Source of the DNA: Pleodorina starrii
Taxonomy: Eukaryota; Chlorophyta; Chlorophyceae; Chlamydomonadales; Volvocaceae
NCBI GenBank assembly: GCA_030267565.1
Contig: BRXU01000024.1
Coordinates: 978,001-1,042,000 of the forward strand
Length of the DNA stretch: 64,000 nt
Reading direction: 5' to 3'
This document shows, in pieces, positions 1 through 11,500 of the stretch. The notes beneath the pieces were generated by a model. It ran no database searches, was not told where the DNA came from, and worked only from the letters and a program-made list of their open reading frames with translations. How positions within the stretch are numbered: the stretch's first letter is position 1; every line of letters begins with the position of its first letter. A program made the position numbers and the translations under genes.

Positions 1-504
1 TGGAGAGGGAGGGCGACCCACTCGACAGCGGGTCAAGTGGCACACGAGGGAACCCCCCTCCCCCTCCCCCTCCCCCCACATCCAACACTTCACGGGCGCC
101 CTGCCCTTGGCCCCCATACGGGTACGCGAACCCACCACCCGCCCACATTTGCCCGTTCGTCCCCTCCCCCCCACCCCCCTCACCCCACCCGTCCACCCGC
201 CCACCCACCTGGGAGTGCTCCCTGAAGCAGTCGGCGCAGGCGCGGGCCTCCGACTGGCAGGGGGGCGTCTTGGAGGGCAGGCTGCGGGGGGAGAGGCGAG
301 GGATGAGGGGGGAGGGGGGGTGTGCGGCCTTCCGAACCCTTAATCAGCAGCTCCCCCCGGGGCACATGCGGGGGACACGTACACGCACGCACACACATAC
401 ACACACGGCGGCAGTGGGATCAGCAGTCCCACGCCAACTTCCCCGCTCCACCACCCCCTCCCCGCCCCCACCCGCCCCACCAACCCCCCCGCCCCCACTC
501 CTAC

Positions 505-1657
505 CTGTACTCCCTCAGCAGCTCCGCCGCCTTGGCCCCCACCAGGGCCAGCTCCGTCTCCTCATGCTTCAGCAGCAGACCTGACACCTCCTTGGTAGCC
601 TACATCGGGGGGGGGGGGAAGGGGGATAGGGGGGTTCGGGCGGGGAAGGGAGGGACGCGAGGCAGGGGAGCAGGGCTTGCGAGCAGGGTTCGGGGCAGGG
701 CAGACCCCCGGGACACGCACGCGCACTGGAACAGGCACTGGCCGCGCCCTCGTGCCCCTCCTTCCTTCCCTCCTTCCTTCCTTCCTTGGCCCCTTCTCCA
801 AGAGGCCGGTGAACAAGAAGCTCCCTCGCTGATCCGTCTCCGATCTCCCAGACGCGAGTCCCCAATCCTTACGCTTCGCCCCATTTCCCCATGCATGGGA
901 AGTGCCCCCGCCCCCGCCTCCCCACAGCTGTGCCCCCGTTCCCCCCCCCTCCCCACAGCGGTGCCCCCAACCTCCCCTTCCCCCCCTCCCCACAGCGGCG
1001 CCCCCACATGCAGCTGGCGGCTGATCTGCTTGTCCAGGGCCAGCAGGCGGGCGGCGTCCGGGGAGATGGGCGACCGCAGGGGCAGCCTGGCGGGGGGAGA
1101 CGTGGGGGCAGGGGGGATGGGGGAGGAGGAAGGGGGTGGGGGCAATGGACACACAGCGCGGGTTTCCCGACATGGAGCGGGGAGTGGGGAGGGGTGGGGC
1201 CGGGTTGATTCTTTTGGGGGCCGTTGCCAACGGTGAGGTGCGCGGCAGGAGAGGCGCATGCAGGGCTGTGGGAGATGTGTGTTGGCAGTGGGAGGTGGGG
1301 GAGGGTGGCGGAGCGGGTGCGGTGCGGCAGGCGGCATCCCTGACCGCTTCACACCGCTCCCAATCAAGATGAATCGCCTGTCATCCCGGCGCCCAACGCC
1401 CCAACCCTGCGGATGAAAGGCTGTAGATTCGTTGGGTCGTTGGGTCATGGCGCGTGAGGTGCCGTACTTCCCACAGCGACCGCTTGTTCCTGCGCGATGG
1501 GACACCCCGCGGTGCGGACGCCCTGCTTGCACGGCACCCTCCTTGGAGCACCCTCCCTGATGCCCCCGCCTCACTGGACTTGCGGGCGCGGCGCGACCGG
1601 CTTCGGCGGCTCCTTCTTCCTTAGCCCCGCGAGCTTCTCCAGCAAGCCGATGCTAAC
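505..1657 (-). CDS. Unidentified protein, partial (3' end not resolved)
   Basis: Three minus-strand exons join in one frame: about 1657-1575, 1086-1008 and 599-505. Each has AG before it and GTGAGG, GTGGGG or GTAGGA after it. The phases match: the first ends with two bases of a Gln codon, the second ends in phase 0, the third ends with AG. The readable protein contains LLEKLAGLRKKEPPKP, then ISPDAARLLALDKQIS, then EVSGLLLKHEETELALVGAK, which look helical and charged, possibly coiled coil. A further exon-like piece lies at 253-209 (reads SEARACADCFREHSQ), but its phase does not fit the exon before it, so an exon is missing or that piece is wrong. No start codon was found upstream of 1657 and no stop was reached. 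The family is not recognised. It is divergent from the SDR gene at 2232. Confidence 0.5.
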
Positions 1658-2231
1658 CTGTGTCCAATGGGATGCAGCGCAACGCGCCCCGCATAGAATA
1701 AGGCTAGCCGACAACACCCAGGCAAAACGCAATGTAGCAAATCATCTACTTGGCTCACCGTCACTTCATGCGGGCGAGTGGCCATGGCCCCCTATAAGCA
1801 GGTGAAGTGAGCCTCTCCGAGACAAGTCACGCAGATCAGGGCCCCCTGCTGCCAAGCCCTTTTCGCAGTAAGGATAAGTTAAAAACAGCAGCTCTATCAG
1901 TAAACACTAGAATCGGAATCAAGCGGACCGAGCGGGTGCGTCGCTTGGGATGTTATATGCAAACCCGGGTGACGGTCAAGGGTATCGAAAACGCAGTATG
2001 CAGATGCCAGCTCAGTCTGTGCCACATATCCTTCTTCCCAGAGTTGCACAGACCTTGGGTGTTGTCGCTCTATGCTCCGGAACCAGCTTTCATTATTTTT
2101 ACCTCTGATTTAATTACAGTTTGCAGAAGGAGAATACCGACATAATTGTAATATACGTTTTACACGGTTCGTCGTGCGTACTAATACAGAACCGGACTAC
2201 TATCTTACTCGAGCTGACGCAACCAACGAGA
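1658..2231. promoter_or_regulatory. Divergent intergenic region
   Basis: This stretch separates the minus-strand partial gene from the plus-strand SDR gene and probably holds both 5' regions. It is less GC-rich than the flanking exons. No clear TATA box or known element was seen. Confidence 0.35.
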
Positions 2232-5200
2232 ATGGAAGGGTCCCGGCGGAGGCTTGCAGTGCTGGCCGGCCAGTTGACGGGACAATTGCCCCCTGCTCCT
2301 GCAAGTCGTCATGAGGAGCTCCAGGGGCCGGCAGCCCAGCGCCCAACAGTGCCGCTCAGGATGACCCCCTGCGCAGCAGAGGCGTCGCCGAGCGCCAGCG
2401 GCAGGATGCTGGAAGGCCAGGTTGCTCTAATCACAGGTACGGCTCGAGACTCAAAACACGGACCTCGTCAGGGCGCCACGGCAGCCGCCTGGGCTTACGG
2501 GTGTTGCGCGCCTCCCGAAGCGCTCTTGAGCCGATGTCCTTTGTATGCAGCTCTAGGGCCTGCACGCCACCTTCCCGCCGCGCTTCGCGCCCCATCCCCG
2601 CAATTCCTGACTTCCCCTCGCCGCTCGCCGCTCGCCACGCCCGCGCCCTGTCCCCTACACCCTAGCTGGGGGAAAGCCAACTCCAGAGGCTGCACTGTCC
2701 AGGAATCCAGCCCAGTCAGCTTTTGCGGGAACCAGACCGCCAACTTACCCGCTGCCACAAACTCAAAATCCCTTAGTTGACGATGTAGCTCCGAGTCGCA
2801 ATCCACTAAACCCTCTGGCCCGCCCATGCGCCCTCGCATCCTCCCTTACCCTTCGCCCCCGCCCCCGCTCTCAGGCGCCGGCAAGGGCATCGGTGAGGCT
2901 GCCGCCCGGCTGCTTGCCTCCCACGGCGCTGCGGTGGTGTGTACGGACCTGGACGACACGGCTGCCCAGTTGGTGGCGGGCGCCATTCAGGAGGCGGGCG
3001 GGCGGGCGGTGGCGGTGGCGGGCGATGTGACGGCGCCCGACTTCGCGGAGCGGGCGGTGGCGGAGGCGGTGCGGGCGTTCGGGGGTCTGCACATACTGGT
3101 CAACAACGCGGGTGGGTGGGATCGGGGTGGGATCGGGGGGGCTGTTGCGGCGGGGGCGGGTGGGTGGGGCTGGTGGGTGAGGGGCGTGGGGTGTTGAGGG
3201 AGATGAAAGGGCTGGTGTAGAGTCGGTGTGAGCACAAACCGCTTTACAGGTGTTCCGTTACTACTACTGCCCCCAACCATCTGGCCACTATCCATGTGTC
3301 CGCCTGCCGATGGACTTTCATACTGTGGCTAATAAGCTCCAGCGGTTGCATTCGGGCGGGTCTCAAAAGACCGAGCCCTGACCCACGGGTCAAACGTCGA
3401 GGGAGGGGTGAAGACCCCGCAGGCGGCACTGCAGGCGTGTCAGGTTCGGCCGTAAGGCTCGTTACCGAAACCCTAAGACTTCGCCTGGGGCCCCTCATTG
3501 TCAACTACGCATCCAACCAACCGCCAACCACCAACCGCCAACAGGCTACACGTGGGACGGCGTCATCCACAAGATCACCCCCGAGCAGTGGGACGCCATG
3601 CTCGAGGTGCACTGTACGGCACCCTTCCGACTCATTCAGGCGGCGGCGCCCGCCATGCGCGACGCGGCCAAACTCGAAATGGAGCGGAACGGCGCGGCCA
3701 AGCCCAGGTGAGTGGGTTTGGGGAGCGGGTGGAGGTGTCCGGGCCGGGTGGGGGCGGGGCGGGTCGGGGCGGGGCGGGGGGGGGCGGGTCGTGTGCGCAG
3801 TCAGGCGGTCGGGCAGGGGGGCAGGCGTCCGCGGCATCCGCCCCGCTGTGTTTCTTGTATGCCGTACGAACACCCTTGGCCATCTTCTAGAGGTTGCAGC
3901 TTTCTGCTGCGGCCTCCCTCTTCCGCTTTGCGCTCGCCGTTCTTACCACCCCCCCTAATGCAGGCCTGTCTGCCGGCCAAGGGCTTGAGGACTCCACCCA
4001 CGGTCCCGCCTGGCGCCTGCTGCCACAGACCTTTTCGGCGTCCCCCCTCTCTCTCCCCCCTCGCGGACCTCCCCCCGCGGTGAAAGCGACCGACTTCTGC
4101 CCTGCACACACAACCTCGAAGCACCTGTCTCACTTTTCTCATCCGCGTCAGCTATTTCGGGGTCCAAGGACCGAGCTGTCAGCTGACTCGGGTGGCCAAC
4201 AAAAAAAGCCCTATAAAACCCTAAACCCTAAGAGAGAATTCGATTAATATATGTCCCCGCCTGTGTCAGCTGTTGCGGCCACTACTTGCTTAACATCAAA
4301 TGGTGCATCAATACCGTAGATTCAACTGAACTGACCGATGTGAAGCCACCGCACTGCTCTACACTGCACTGCTCTGCTCTGCTCTGTGCTGCTCTCCTCC
4401 GGCTCTCCTCCTGCTCTGCACTTCCCGCTGTCCGAATGTCCGAATGTCCGCTGTCCGCGCGCAGGGTCATCCTCAACATCTCCTCCACCAGCGGCACCCA
4501 CGGCAACGCCGGCCAGGCCAACTACGCCACTGCCAAGGCGGGTGTGGTGGGGCTGACTAAGGCGGTGGCCAAGGAGTGGGGACCCTTCAACGTGCGCTGC
4601 AACGCCATCGCCTTCGGTCTCATAGACACGCGCCTCACGCGGTCCAAGGAGGGAGGGGAGAGCATCAAGGTGGGTGGGGAGAGCATGGCCAGGGGTGTGG
4701 GGTGCGGGGTGGGGTGAGCAGGGCGGGGCGCGGGGCAGGCTGTTGCTGCGGGTGCATCCCTCATTCAACGCGGATACCTCCCTTGTTGGCTGCCTCCTCT
4801 TTCCGGGTACCAAGCGTGCCAAGCGTGCACCGGTATTCGTTCCCGCTGCTGCGGTGGGGCGGCTGCACCCGGTACCCTCACCTCACCTCACCTCACCTGA
4901 CCTCACCCTCATCTCACCTCACCTCACCGTGAGGAGCACTTTGGGACGACTGCACCGGGAGGCCCGCCTGCCTGGGCTCGACTGGGCGGGGCGGGGCGGG
5001 GGGGGGGGCTCCAGTGGGTGCGGTGCGCCTGCCGGATCTCTTTCGGCCGACGTCACCTCTGCAAGCGGAGGGGCGGAGGACCTCTCCCGGCGGCCCGGGG
5101 TCCTCACCCGGGGGCCTCACTCGCTGATGCGGTTGCAAATGCCAGTGCACCCTTGTTTACCTCACCCCACCCTACCGGCCAAGCCCCCGACCCAAACACC

Positions 5201-5723
5201 GTCGTCTGACCTCCGCGGACAAGGACCTTTTGCTTGAGCGGCTCCGGCCCACCTGCCCGCTGGCACGCACCGCCCCCGCCCCCGTGTTCTTCTTTCTCTT
5301 TGGGCTGCTTCATTCTATAGCCCCCGCCCCCCCCACCCCGCTTTGTATTACTGCCGCAGCCGCTTTGGTTGGACTCAGCCCTCTCTTCTTTTGCATTTAG
5401 AAGGACATCACTTCGTTTACGTACCACGTATTTGCCGTTCTCGGGCTGCGGCCTATCCTCCCTTCCCGGGGGCTACCCCCCTCAAATCCCCCTCCCCTCC
5501 CTCCCCTCCCTCCCCGTTTCCCGGCGACCAGGTTGGCGGCAAGGAGGTTCAACTGGGCATTCCCTCGGCTGACTCGTACTGGTCCGCCATCAAGTCGCAC
5601 ATACCGCTGCGGCGGGTGGGGTCGGCGGAGGAGGCGGCGGGGGCAGTCCTGGCGCTTGTCTCCCCGCTGACCAGCTACGTGACGGGGCAGGTGCTGGAGG
5701 TGAACGGGGGGTCGTACATGTAG
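2232..5723 (+). CDS. Short-chain dehydrogenase/reductase (SDR), 3-oxoacyl-ACP reductase-like
   Basis: Five exons, 2232-2436, 2875-3111, 3545-3707, 4465-4669 and 5532-5723, have AG/GT borders and matching phases and give 333 aa. Residues 68-75 read TGAGKGIG, the SDR nucleotide-binding motif. The NNAG motif is at 145-148. The catalytic set is complete, with Ser209 in a NISSTSG context and Tyr222-x3-Lys226 (YATAK). The C-terminus GQVLEVNGGSYM is typical of FabG-like classical SDRs. These enzymes reduce or oxidise keto/hydroxyl groups with NAD(P)H; FabG members act in fatty-acid synthesis. The conserved domain starts near Met60 (MLEGQVALITG), so the first 59 residues are an extension rich in Arg, Ala, Ser and Pro, which could be an organelle transit peptide (inference). 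Substrate and location cannot be read from the sequence. Confidence 0.9.
4215..4232. repeat. Short interstitial telomere-like repeat
   Basis: About two copies of CCCTAAA(A), the complement of the Chlamydomonas-type telomere repeat, lie inside intron 3 of the SDR gene. Confidence 0.6.
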
Positions 5724-6865
5724 GCGGGCGGTGAGTGGGTGAGGGGGTGAGTGGGGGGCGGGGCACGGAGGGTGCAAGGAAATGGGGGAGGAGGGGGAAG
5801 AAGGAGGGGGAGAGAAGAGGCCTTGGGTGTGGGAAGGGTTGAAGTGGAGGTAAGGGAGCGCGAGAGAGCAGCGGGGGACCCATCAGGAGGAGGAGGCCCC
5901 AGAGTGGCTCTCGAGGGAGGGGGGCGGGCGGGCGGGCGGGCGGAAGGGGCAAGGGCGTCGAGGGGGGGGGGAGAGAGCCTCCAGGGACGGAGACGGAGAG
6001 GGGAGCCTTGCCAGCCCTTCGGGGGCCGTACGTGGTGTACGCTGGGGGCGTTCCAAGGTTGGGGTGTTTACACGTTCAGGGGCCATGCTACCATGTGTTG
6101 TTGCTGTTGTTGTTACAGTTAGTGGCCTCCCGGGTCTCATTAGAAGGGCAGAACCCTAGGAGGGTTCGCAAAGCGACGCGGCTGCCGCAGCTGCTGCTGC
6201 TGCTGCTACTGCCGCTGCTGCTGCCCGGTGAGTTCATGGCACCCGCCACTGTTGCTCGTCGGCGTCATAGCGTGTGTTTCGAGGACGTGTGCGCGCTAGG
6301 TTGAAGTTTGAATGCATGAAACGTGTACGGCGGCGTTGACGCTAGCGTTGTGGATGCGGAGGAGCCTGGGGGGCACAGCACCTCGCTTCCAGCCCCATCC
6401 TTCCCCGCTCTGCAGGAGTTGGTTGGCAGGACGGAAAACGGAAAACGGAAAACGCTCCAGCGGATGTGTTGCTGGGAGCGCACCATGCTGAGGAGGGGTA
6501 GGGCCCGTTGACAGCAGCGGCGTGGTGTGGGTTTGGGAGTTTGCGGTGTGTGGTGGTGTATTCAGGGCCAGACTTTGCACTTGGGGGGCTGCAGTGGGGA
6601 GTTCGAGGCAGGTTGCGGCGGGGGCGTAGCAAGCAAGTGATGAAGTCTGGGCGGTACATCCCGTTCTTCCCGAGTAGGTACGGTACGATCGCCAGTCTCT
6701 CCCTGGCCCCTGCGGCGGCAGCAGCAGCAGCAGGGGGCAATGTCTTTCGAAAAGCAACCAAGGACAAAACTCACAGCGTAATGAATTCCATGATACCCCA
6801 TGCTGTCCCCATGCATATGCATATGCAGGCGGGCGACACTGGCTTGAAAGCAATGCAAGTCGTTG

Positions 6866-6870
6866 TGTAA
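6866..6870 (+). terminator. Putative poly(A) signal TGTAA for the SDR gene
   Basis: TGTAA is the poly(A) signal of Chlamydomonas and its relatives. This is the first copy downstream of the stop at 5721-5723. Confidence 0.45.
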
Positions 6871-7366
6871 TTGTGGGGTCATTTTCGTGGGTAGGCAGCA
6901 AAAGTGCTGGGAGCGGAGAGCGCCGCATCAATACGGGTCGGGCTATTCGTACAGCAGCGAGCGATTCAGCGGCTGCAGGCTGTGTGTGTGTATGTGCACC
7001 GGTCGGTGGGTCACGTACGGCACATGTTTTCACGAGTGCACGCGCCTCCTGTGTTGTTGCGGTTGTCGCGGTGGGATCCGGATCTGGATCTGGGTAGAGC
7101 CAGCGGGCCAGCAGTAGGGTAGAGCACTGCAGCGGAGACGACCTACTAGTACCGGGGCAAAGGACAGCCTAACCAGACCAGACAGGAACGAGTGAACCCT
7201 GCCCTGCCCGGGAGAACAGTGCGAAGAGACGGAGGCAGAGTCGTGTCCGACGAACTGATGTGTTGACGGCCACAGCGGCCGCAATCGGGAGACCTGCGTA
7301 CCGTATTGCTGATCTGTTCACTGCAATTCCCAAGGATACGCTACGCTGGTCGGGGCATCCAGGGCA

Positions 7367-7442
7367 CACAGGGCTCATCCAGTTGCCGCCCGTTGTGGGT
7401 TGCTGCCAGCTCTGATGGGGCGCCTGTTCGTGGGTGGCCGGG
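7367..7442 (+). repeat. 76-bp dispersed exact repeat, copy 1
   Basis: This stretch is identical, by base-by-base reading, to 50083-50158 in the same orientation. It starts CACAGGGCTCATCCAG and ends GGGTGGCCGGG. The flanks do not match. Both copies lie outside genes. Confidence 0.85.
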
Positions 7443-8559
7443 AGGAGGGGGTGGATAACACAAGGGAAGCGAACGATCGCAGGCGAGCCCCATCCTCGAC
7501 AACCACAGCCACACACGCCCACTCGCCCCACGGCCCCGGCCGGAGCAACATCGCCCTCCATGCATGCCGCGGATATCAACTGCCGGCGTTTGGCAGTATT
7601 CGCAAAAAGTAAATTTGATAATTGTGCTAAGATCGGGTGTAACGTCGCTGGGGCCAGCTGGCGGTGGTGCTGAGTGCCTTTGCTTTGGCATTCTCTGTCC
7701 CGCCTGGCACCATGGGCTTTCTACCCCACGTGTGCCTTGTAAACCGGCTAAAGGGCCCTAAGACAGCCATAACCGGTGGGCACAGTGAAGTGTGGAGGGA
7801 AGGGGCAAGGCGGTTTTGAATGGAGCAGCAGGACTCCCCACTGGGGCTGGTGGCAGCACATTTTCCAATTCTTTTCGGGGTTTGCGGCCTTCCCTTTTCA
7901 GATGGCCCAGGTTAAGCAGCGATCGTGAAGGGTGGCGGATTGGCGGTTTGGGTGGGCTGGCTGGGGGCGTGCAGCGGCAGCAAGCATGACCTAGGATAAT
8001 GGGAGGTTCTCTGTGACGCCAGATTTCAATCTTTGCGGGGTTTGCCGAGCGTTTGTAATTCCACTATAGTAGCCCCGCGTGTGCTTTCTACATAAATGGT
8101 GGCCTTGGCGGGAAAGGGAGTCCAGCCTACTTGTGATACAAAGTTGCCTTCGCTGCTGCCAAACGTTTGGCGGTAGGATTCCCAGGTTGGACGTTTTTCC
8201 CTACACAGCTTCCTGCCTAAATAATAGAGATCAATGTGTGCGGCTCGAAGGTCCGCAGGAGCCAGGCGCCTCCAACGGACTTGCCAGCAGCGTCGGACGT
8301 GGCAAACGGCCTGTTGGATCCCAACCGCTGTTTCAACTTTGCCTTCGGCCCTTCGCTCAGTCGCCTGCAGCATTCATGCAGCTTCCATCCACAAATGCAT
8401 TTGTATATTGGAGGGTAAGATGATTGCTGGACTCAGATTAATCGGCGCAGATAGCCTCCCGCTTTGGCGCGGTGGCCAGCGGTAGCGATAGTGATGCCGA
8501 ACGGCTTTGACGGTGAAGCCCCTTATGGTCAGAAGGCTGCTGAAATCCTTTAGCAAAAC

Positions 8560-11500
8560 ATGCCTCCGAGCAATGCGAAGCAGCGGGCCCTCTCCAACCA
8601 GACGGACTGCCGCTTGGCCGTCGGCACAAACAAACGCCTTGGCATGCCACTTCCCAGGACGGACATCATGCACGACTCAACCAAGGGTAAGTGGACTGGA
8701 CACACTACGCCACGCCTGGGCTGGGCTTGCCCTGCTGCTGCTCCCTTCGTTGAGATTGCCTACGGCGCCCACGGCCTTGTCCATGCCGTGGCAGCGTAAG
8801 CGCTTACCCTTCCGGCCCTTGCTGTCTGCTGCTGCGACAAGCAATCCGTCGCTCCGTCGCCTTCATTGAACCCCTCCGGCCCCGCTCTCCCCCCTGCCCC
8901 TGGCCCCCGCCCGTCCTCGCGCACCAGTTTTCTGGCTCTGCAGCTGCGATCACGCCGCCACCGCGCCCCACCTGATGTTCACCAGCCGCAAGGTGCTGCT
9001 GGAGCGGCTCCGAAACTGCCCCACCACCGGCCTCTCCACAAAGTACTGCGTCTGGTCGGAACAGCTGCCAGAAGGCGAAGGCACCCCGCGCCCCACCAGC
9101 AGCAGCAAGAGGGGGAGGAAGAGGAGGAGGAAGGAGGAGGAGGACGCGAGCGGCCGGGAGGGGCAGGACATTGAGCAACCGGCCGAGGGGCAGCAGCACC
9201 CCGGCGGCAGCGGCAGCAACCGGCCGGCGGGTGCGGAGGAGGAGGAGGAGCCGGTAGCGGTCCGCCGCCGCCGCCGCGACGGTCCCTCTGCCTCCGCCTC
9301 CGCCCTGGAGTTGGCTCTGGTGGGGGGGTTGCAGGTGGACTGCTGGCAGCTGCTGCACCGCTTCGTGGCGCTGCTGGCCTGGCTGAGGGCGGAGATCAGC
9401 GGGGGGGTGGCGGAGGGGACCCTGGACAAGTGAGTGAGGGGGCGGGGGGGGGGGAGGGGGGGGTGAGGGAGGGAGGGAGGGAGGGAGGGGGTGAGCGGGT
9501 GGGCGAGCGGCGGGGGCAGGATGAGGAAGGGTGCGGGTTCGAAACAGGGGAGGGCGAGTATGCGCGTGGGTTGATATCAGAATGTTTCGCGCTTATGCGG
9601 ATTGCGCAGGCAAACAGCGTGCAATAGTTAGTCGGTCAGTGAGTGAGTTAGTCAGTGGGTTTCCACACTACCGGACTTTGCACACCTTGCAGCTAAACCT
9701 CCAAACCAGCTGCTGAACCCAACTGTTGAACCCAACTGTTGAACCCAACTGTACTGTTTCAATTTCCGATTGTTCTGGCTCCTTCCGGCTACCCAACCTC
9801 CTGGGCCACCCACCCCACCCGCTCCTGCCCTCCTTGCTCCGCGCCCCTCCTCCCCCCTTCCCTCCCCCGCCCCTTCCCTCCTCGCAGGGACGCCGGGGCT
9901 TCGGGACTTGCCCAGTTGGAGCAGCTTCACTCGCCTCTTGCTCGGTCCGTGGATCTGGGTCTGCGCCCGGGCAGTCCGCTGTTTGTGACGGAGGCGCGCA
10001 GTCTGCCGGGCCGCTGCAAGTCCTCGGTGGACGTCAGCCTGCTGAGGCCGATCGGGGAGTCGTCCAGGGAGGGCTGGCCTTTCGGGGCGGTCATACAGGT
10101 GAGGGGCGGTGGAGAGGCGTGTGTGTGTATGGGGGGGGGGGAAGATGGGGGGGGTTGGGGGGGAGGGGGTACTTAAGGAGATACCGCAGCGAAGGGATGG
10201 AAAGAGCGTCAACGAGCGGACTCGGAAGCCGGAACCCCTAGCGGTGCTCACTGAGTGTACCTGGTACCTGACCAAGACGGGACACGCAGCGACCGTGTCG
10301 CCGCCCCAGACCAACCCGGATGGACGCAGCGGCACGCGACACGACATGACATGACAGCGGTGGAGGCGTTGCAACCTTTTGGGGGCACTGAGGCTTCGGG
10401 TCAAGACAGCCATGCGCGAGGGGGGCAGGGGGGCCAGCTCCCCGGGGAAAGGAGGGGGGGATCCTGTTCGGGGGGCGGGGCGGGGCGGGGGGAGTATAGT
10501 TACAATGGGCCGTAGCGGTGGGTGGCGCTGGCGATGTAGGCGCGGTCGACAGTTGACGAATCACGATTGGCGACTGCGGCTGCGGTGCGGGTATGGACCG
10601 GTGGGGTCCTCGTTGATTGGGGGGGGGGTGGGGGGGGGTGTCGGACTGTTCTTCCAAGTGGATCTCCTTTCCTGACCCCACTGGACCCAACCCTACGCAA
10701 CTCATCTCACTGCCCCCTCTTCCAACTGCAATACACCTTCATGTGGCCCCCCTCCTCCCGCCCCCCTCCTCCCCGCCCCCCTCACTTGCCCACCAGATCG
10801 ACGGGCAGCAGCACCTGCACGGAATGTACTGCAGTACGTCCCATTGGATCCAACGCAACATTGACTGCGCCAACGACCTGTGAGCGGAGCGGAGGGGAGG
10901 GGAGCGGAGGGGAGGGGAGGGGAGGGGAGGGGAGGGTAGGGGAGGGGAGGGGAGGGGAGGGGAGGGGAGGGGGACCTGACCTGAGCTGAGCTGAGCTGAG
11001 CTGCTAGGGCGGGGCTGGGGGGGGGGCTGGGCTGGGAAGGGCTGGGCTACGAAGGGGGATGGAGAAGGGGTGGGCTGAGGAGGGGTGGGAGGGAGTTGCA
11101 CCACCCGGGGGGGGGACATGCTCCGCAGCACACACAGCCCCTGCCGCTGAAGTGGGCACCCCGGAGGGCGGAGGGCGGAGGGGGGGCGTCCGCCCATTGC
11201 CGCGTTCGTACGGGTCGGGCTGGTCTGAGCCCCCTCAGGGGACTGAGACACACCCCAAGCCTGATGTGTGGCCTGATGGGTGGGTGGTTGCCACTCGCCG
11301 CCACTGGCTGCCTCACTCGGGACGGCGCAACACGACGCGATCTCCCGCCGTCCCTCCCGGCGCCCACACCCGCCTGTACTCGCCTGTACACGCCGCCTTG
11401 CATTGCATTGCCTTCATCCCATCCTCCGCGCCGCCCCCCTTGAACTTGTCCGTAGTCCTTATCCCCCGTCTCGCCCCGCCCCGCCCCGCCCCCCGCTCCT

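Larger units (their letters stand above)
5724..8559. other. Intergenic region and SDR 3' UTR
   Basis: A TGTAA at 6866-6870 is the first good volvocine-type poly(A) signal after the SDR stop, which implies a 3' UTR of about 1.1 kb. A (CTG)n-like run lies near 6181-6222. The 76-bp repeat at 7367-7442 is listed separately. No gene was found from 6900 to 8559; the open frames there lack codon structure or splice support. Confidence 0.5.

Noticed and set aside
209..253. Exon-like piece reading SEARACADCFREHSQ at the window start
   Set aside because: Its splice sites look good, but the phase conflicts with the exon ending at 505, so it was not joined to the gene model.
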